Source: Granulosicoccaceae sp. 1_MG-2023 (GTDB lineage: Bacteria; Pseudomonadota; Gammaproteobacteria; Granulosicoccales; Granulosicoccaceae). From it: a DNA stretch of 64,000 nt. Position numbers and translations under genes: made by a program. The first letter of the stretch is position 1. Each line of letters starts with the position of its first letter. Location of the stretch: NCBI GenBank assembly GCA_030546905.1, contig JAUOPI010000012.1, positions 62,001 through 126,000 on the forward strand, in the 5' to 3' direction. The notes beneath the pieces are model-generated. The model had not been told where the DNA came from. It searched no databases and saw nothing but the letters and a program-made list of their open reading frames with translations. Of the stretch, positions 61,813-64,000 are shown piece by piece.

Positions 61813-63285
61813 ATGCACGAACGGCAACAACTGCAATTACAGGATCAGCGTCTGTTAAAAGCCACCGCTTATATCAATGGCAAGTGGACCGGCAACGGCG
61901 CTGAGGGGCTTAGTGTGACGAATCCGGCCAACGGACAGTTGCTGGGTTTTGTTCCGGCGCTCAGCGACGGGCAGGCCCGTGAGGCCATCAGCGGGGCGCG
62001 GGCCGCGTTTGCGGACTGGCGTGGTCTGTTGCCGCAGGCGCGCTCTGAAATATTACAACGCTGGCACGATCTGATTCAGGCCAATGCCGAGGATCTGGCG
62101 CTGCTGATTACCGCCGAACAGGGCAAGCCGCTGCATGAGGCGCGTGGCGAAGTGGCCTACGGGGCCTCGTTTGTGGCCTGGTTTGCCGGCGAAGCGCAGC
62201 GCATGAACGGTTTCAGCATAAACGGTCATCTGCCGCACCGCGATATGCAAGTCCGGCAGGAGCCGGTCGGTGTGGTGGCTGCGATTACGCCGTGGAATTT
62301 CCCTCTCGCCATGATTACCCGCAAGGCCGCCGCGGCCATGGCCGCCGGTTGTACGGTGCTGGTCCGTCCGGCCAGTGAAACGCCGCTGACCGCGCTGGCG
62401 CTGGCGGAGCTGGCCGACCGCGCGGGTTTTCCGCCGGGCGTCTTTAATGTGCTGACCGGTGACAATCATCTTGCCGAAACGCTTTGCCGTGATCCGGACG
62501 TGGCCGCGATCAGCTTTACCGGCTCAACCCGTGTCGGCAAGCTGCTGCAGGGCTATGCCGCCGATACGGTCAAGCGCCTGAGCCTGGAGCTGGGCGGGCA
62601 CGCACCTTTTATTGTGTTTGATGATGTGGCGCTCGATGCGGCGGTCCAGGGCGCGCTGGATGCCAAGTTTCAGACCAGCGGGCAGGACTGTCAGGCGGCC
62701 AATATGATTTTCGTGCATGAGCGCATTTATGAGGATTTCCTGGCCGCCTTGCGTACACGGGTAGCAGCTTTGCGGCTCGGTGACGGAATGCATAACGGCA
62801 CTGATATCGGCCCCTTGATGCACAGCCGTGCAGTGGCCAAGTGTGCCGAACATGTCGCCGATGCCCGGGAAAAAGGCGCACGGCTGCTGGCCGGAGGCCG
62901 GGGCGCGGAGCAGGGCCCCTTGTATTATCCGCCGACGCTGCTGGCCGATGTGACGGCCGATATGCTGATCGCGCGGGAGGAGACCTTCGGGCCTGTGGCG
63001 GCGGTGGCGCCGTTCCGTGATGAGGCGGATCTGCAAGCGCGGATGAACCACCCTGAGTACGGTTTGATGGCCTATCTCTATACCCGCGATCAGGCCCGTA
63101 TCGCGCGTCTTACACGGGCGCTGGACTACGGCATGGTGGCGGTTAACTGTGTCAAAGTGACCGGTCCGACCGTGCCGTTCGGCGGTGTCCGGCAGTCGGG
63201 GCTGGGCCGTGAAGGCGGGCATTGGGGCCTGGAAGAATTTACCGAATTACATTATGTCTGCGCCGACTATGCGGCTGCAGTGTGA
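61813..63285 (+). CDS. doeC: Aldehyde dehydrogenase DoeC (aspartate semialdehyde forming aspartate)
   Basis: A 490-residue NAD(P)-dependent aldehyde dehydrogenase. VAAITPWNFPLAMITRKAA, ISFTGSTRVGKLLQGYA, LELGGHAPFIVFDD with the general-base Glu, TSGQDCQAANMIFV with the catalytic Cys, and EETFGPVAAVAPF. In the ectoine pathway DoeC oxidises aspartate semialdehyde from DoeD to aspartate. The family looks like succinate semialdehyde dehydrogenases; context makes DoeC the best call. ATG 61813 gives MHERQQLQLQD; the upstream reading is not supported. Confidence 0.9.
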   Translation: MHERQQLQLQDQRLLKATAYINGKWTGNGAEGLSVTNPANGQLLGFVPALSDGQAREAISGARAAFADWRGLLPQARSEILQRWHDLIQANAEDLALLITAEQGKPLHEARGEVAYGASFVAWFAGEAQRMNGFSINGHLPHRDMQVRQEPVGVVAAITPWNFPLAMITRKAAAAMAAGCTVLVRPASETPLTALALAELADRAGFPPGVFNVLTGDNHLAETLCRDPDVAAISFTGSTRVGKLLQGYAADTVKRLSLELGGHAPFIVFDDVALDAAVQGALDAKFQTSGQDCQAANMIFVHERIYEDFLAALRTRVAALRLGDGMHNGTDIGPLMHSRAVAKCAEHVADAREKGARLLAGGRGAEQGPLYYPPTLLADVTADMLIAREETFGPVAAVAPFRDEADLQARMNHPEYGLMAYLYTRDQARIARLTRALDYGMVAVNCVKVTGPTVPFGGVRQSGLGREGGHWGLEEFTELHYVCADYAAAV

Positions 63286-63307
63286 GACCGGAGTCTGAGG
63301 AATCGAT

Positions 63308-64000
63308 ATGAACAAAACTGAGCAGCAAGCGCTGTCGCAAAGCGACCGGGCCTATACCTTCCATCCTTCCACGCATCTGGCGCAGTTTGCCCGCGGCGAA
63401 GCGCCGAACCGGATTATGACCGGTGGCAAAGGGGTTTATGTCAGTGATGCCGATGGCAAGCAAAGCCTGGACGGATTTGCGGGCTTGTATTGTGTCAATA
63501 TCGGCTATGGCCGCGACAGTGTGGCCGATGCCATCTCCAAACAGGCGCATGAGTTGGCTTATTACCATGCTTATGTGGGGCATTCCCATGAGCCGGTGAT
63601 CCGTCTGTCCGAACGTATTATCAAATCCGCCGGCATGGGCATGCAGCGCGTGTATTACGGCATGTCCGGTTCCGATGCCAATGAGACCAATGTGAAGCTG
63701 GTCTGGTATTACAACAATGTGCTTGGCCGCCCGCAGAAGAAAAAAATCATCTCCCGCGAGCGCGGTTATCACGGTTCCGGTCTGATGACCGGCAGCCTGA
63801 CCGGCTTGCCCCTGTTTCATAAGGCCTTTGATCTGCCGCTGGACCCGGTTCTGCACACCACCTGTCCTCACTTTTATCTCAATGGCAAGGACGGTGAAAC
63901 CGAAGAAGAGTTCTCGGCCCGTTGTGCGGCTGATCTGGAAGCCATGATCCTGGCCGAAGGGCCTGATACTGTGGCGGCCTTTATCGCCGAGCCGGTCCTC
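63308..64000 (+). CDS. doeD: Diaminobutyrate transaminase DoeD (partial, cut by window end)
   Basis: The first 231 residues of a class III PLP aminotransferase; the frame is open to the window end. It starts at ATG 63308 behind GAGG. Motifs: FHPSTHLAQFARGEAPNRIM, DGFAGLYCVNIGYGRDSVAD, YYGMSGSDANETNVKLVWYY and RERGYHGSGLMTGSLTG. In ectoine catabolism DoeD converts L-2,4-diaminobutyrate to aspartate semialdehyde. The PLP lysine lies beyond the window. It follows doeC by 22 bases. Confidence 0.9.
   Translation, partial: MNKTEQQALSQSDRAYTFHPSTHLAQFARGEAPNRIMTGGKGVYVSDADGKQSLDGFAGLYCVNIGYGRDSVADAISKQAHELAYYHAYVGHSHEPVIRLSERIIKSAGMGMQRVYYGMSGSDANETNVKLVWYYNNVLGRPQKKKIISRERGYHGSGLMTGSLTGLPLFHKAFDLPLDPVLHTTCPHFYLNGKDGETEEEFSARCAADLEAMILAEGPDTVAAFIAEPVL

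Noticed and set aside
1-64000. Mobile element, prophage or CRISPR-Cas locus
   Set aside because: No transposase, integrase, phage structural gene, Cas gene or terminal repeats were seen anywhere.

Overview
The window reads as chromosome of a marine or halophilic gammaproteobacterium. The evidence is a canonical ybgC-tolQRAB-pal-cpoB cluster behind ruvB, genes of gammaproteobacterial type (rnt, mpl, zapE, grxD), an NhaD-type sodium/proton antiporter, and complete machinery to import and degrade the compatible solutes ectoine and hydroxyectoine. Coding density is high and the DNA is fairly GC-rich. I see no transposase, integrase, phage gene, CRISPR array or rRNA.

Region 1 (1-10.3 kb) is an exopolysaccharide locus of the exosortase/PEP-CTERM-associated (XrtA) type. 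Two small secreted proteins with C-terminal membrane anchors come first. They are followed by an SLBB export protein, an outer-membrane beta-barrel, a chain-length determinant, a separate tyrosine autokinase, an ExeA-like ATPase, a sugar-nucleotide cytidylyltransferase and two family 4 glycosyltransferases. A minus-strand WecA/MraY-type phosphoglycosyl transferase faces them across a shared terminator.

Region 2 (12-22.5 kb) is mostly metabolism and housekeeping: argD-argF, an asparagine-synthase-like amidotransferase resembling the N-acetylglutaminylglutamine amide enzyme, grxD, rnt, pyrC, a small membrane protein with mpl, a Ser/Thr kinase fused to a cyclic-nucleotide-binding-like domain, and a Rieske ferredoxin.

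Region 3 (22.6-41 kb) is rich in cell-surface genes. It holds a 2206-residue DUF11/OmpA/barrel protein, nhaD, a YgjP-type metalloprotein, a MotA-like membrane protein next to a PilZ protein, zapE, two small proteins of poorly known function, a metallopeptidase fused to a propeller and a barrel, a TSUP permease and a GlyGly-CTERM surface protein.

Region 4 (41-48 kb) is ruvB and the Tol-Pal operon. Region 5 (47.9-52 kb) is a divergent pair closely resembling Vibrio CqsA and CqsS: an alpha-hydroxyketone autoinducer synthase and its hybrid sensor kinase. Beyond it lie an unrecognised protein, a 525-base gap and tRNA-Lys(TTT).

Region 6 (52.6-64 kb) is the ectoine catabolic block: doeA-doeB on the minus strand, and divergently teaABC (TRAP importer), teaD, a GntR/FCD regulator, eutB, eutC, doeX, doeC and doeD, the last cut by the window end. 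Imported hydroxyectoine would be converted towards ectoine (EutBC), the ring opened (DoeA), the acetyl group removed (DoeB), and diaminobutyrate transaminated (DoeD) and oxidised to aspartate (DoeC). The features most worth following up are the CqsA/CqsS pair with its second H-box-like motif, the two outer-membrane barrel fusions, the MotA-like/PilZ pair with a structured AT-rich spacer, and the control signals in the ectoine block.
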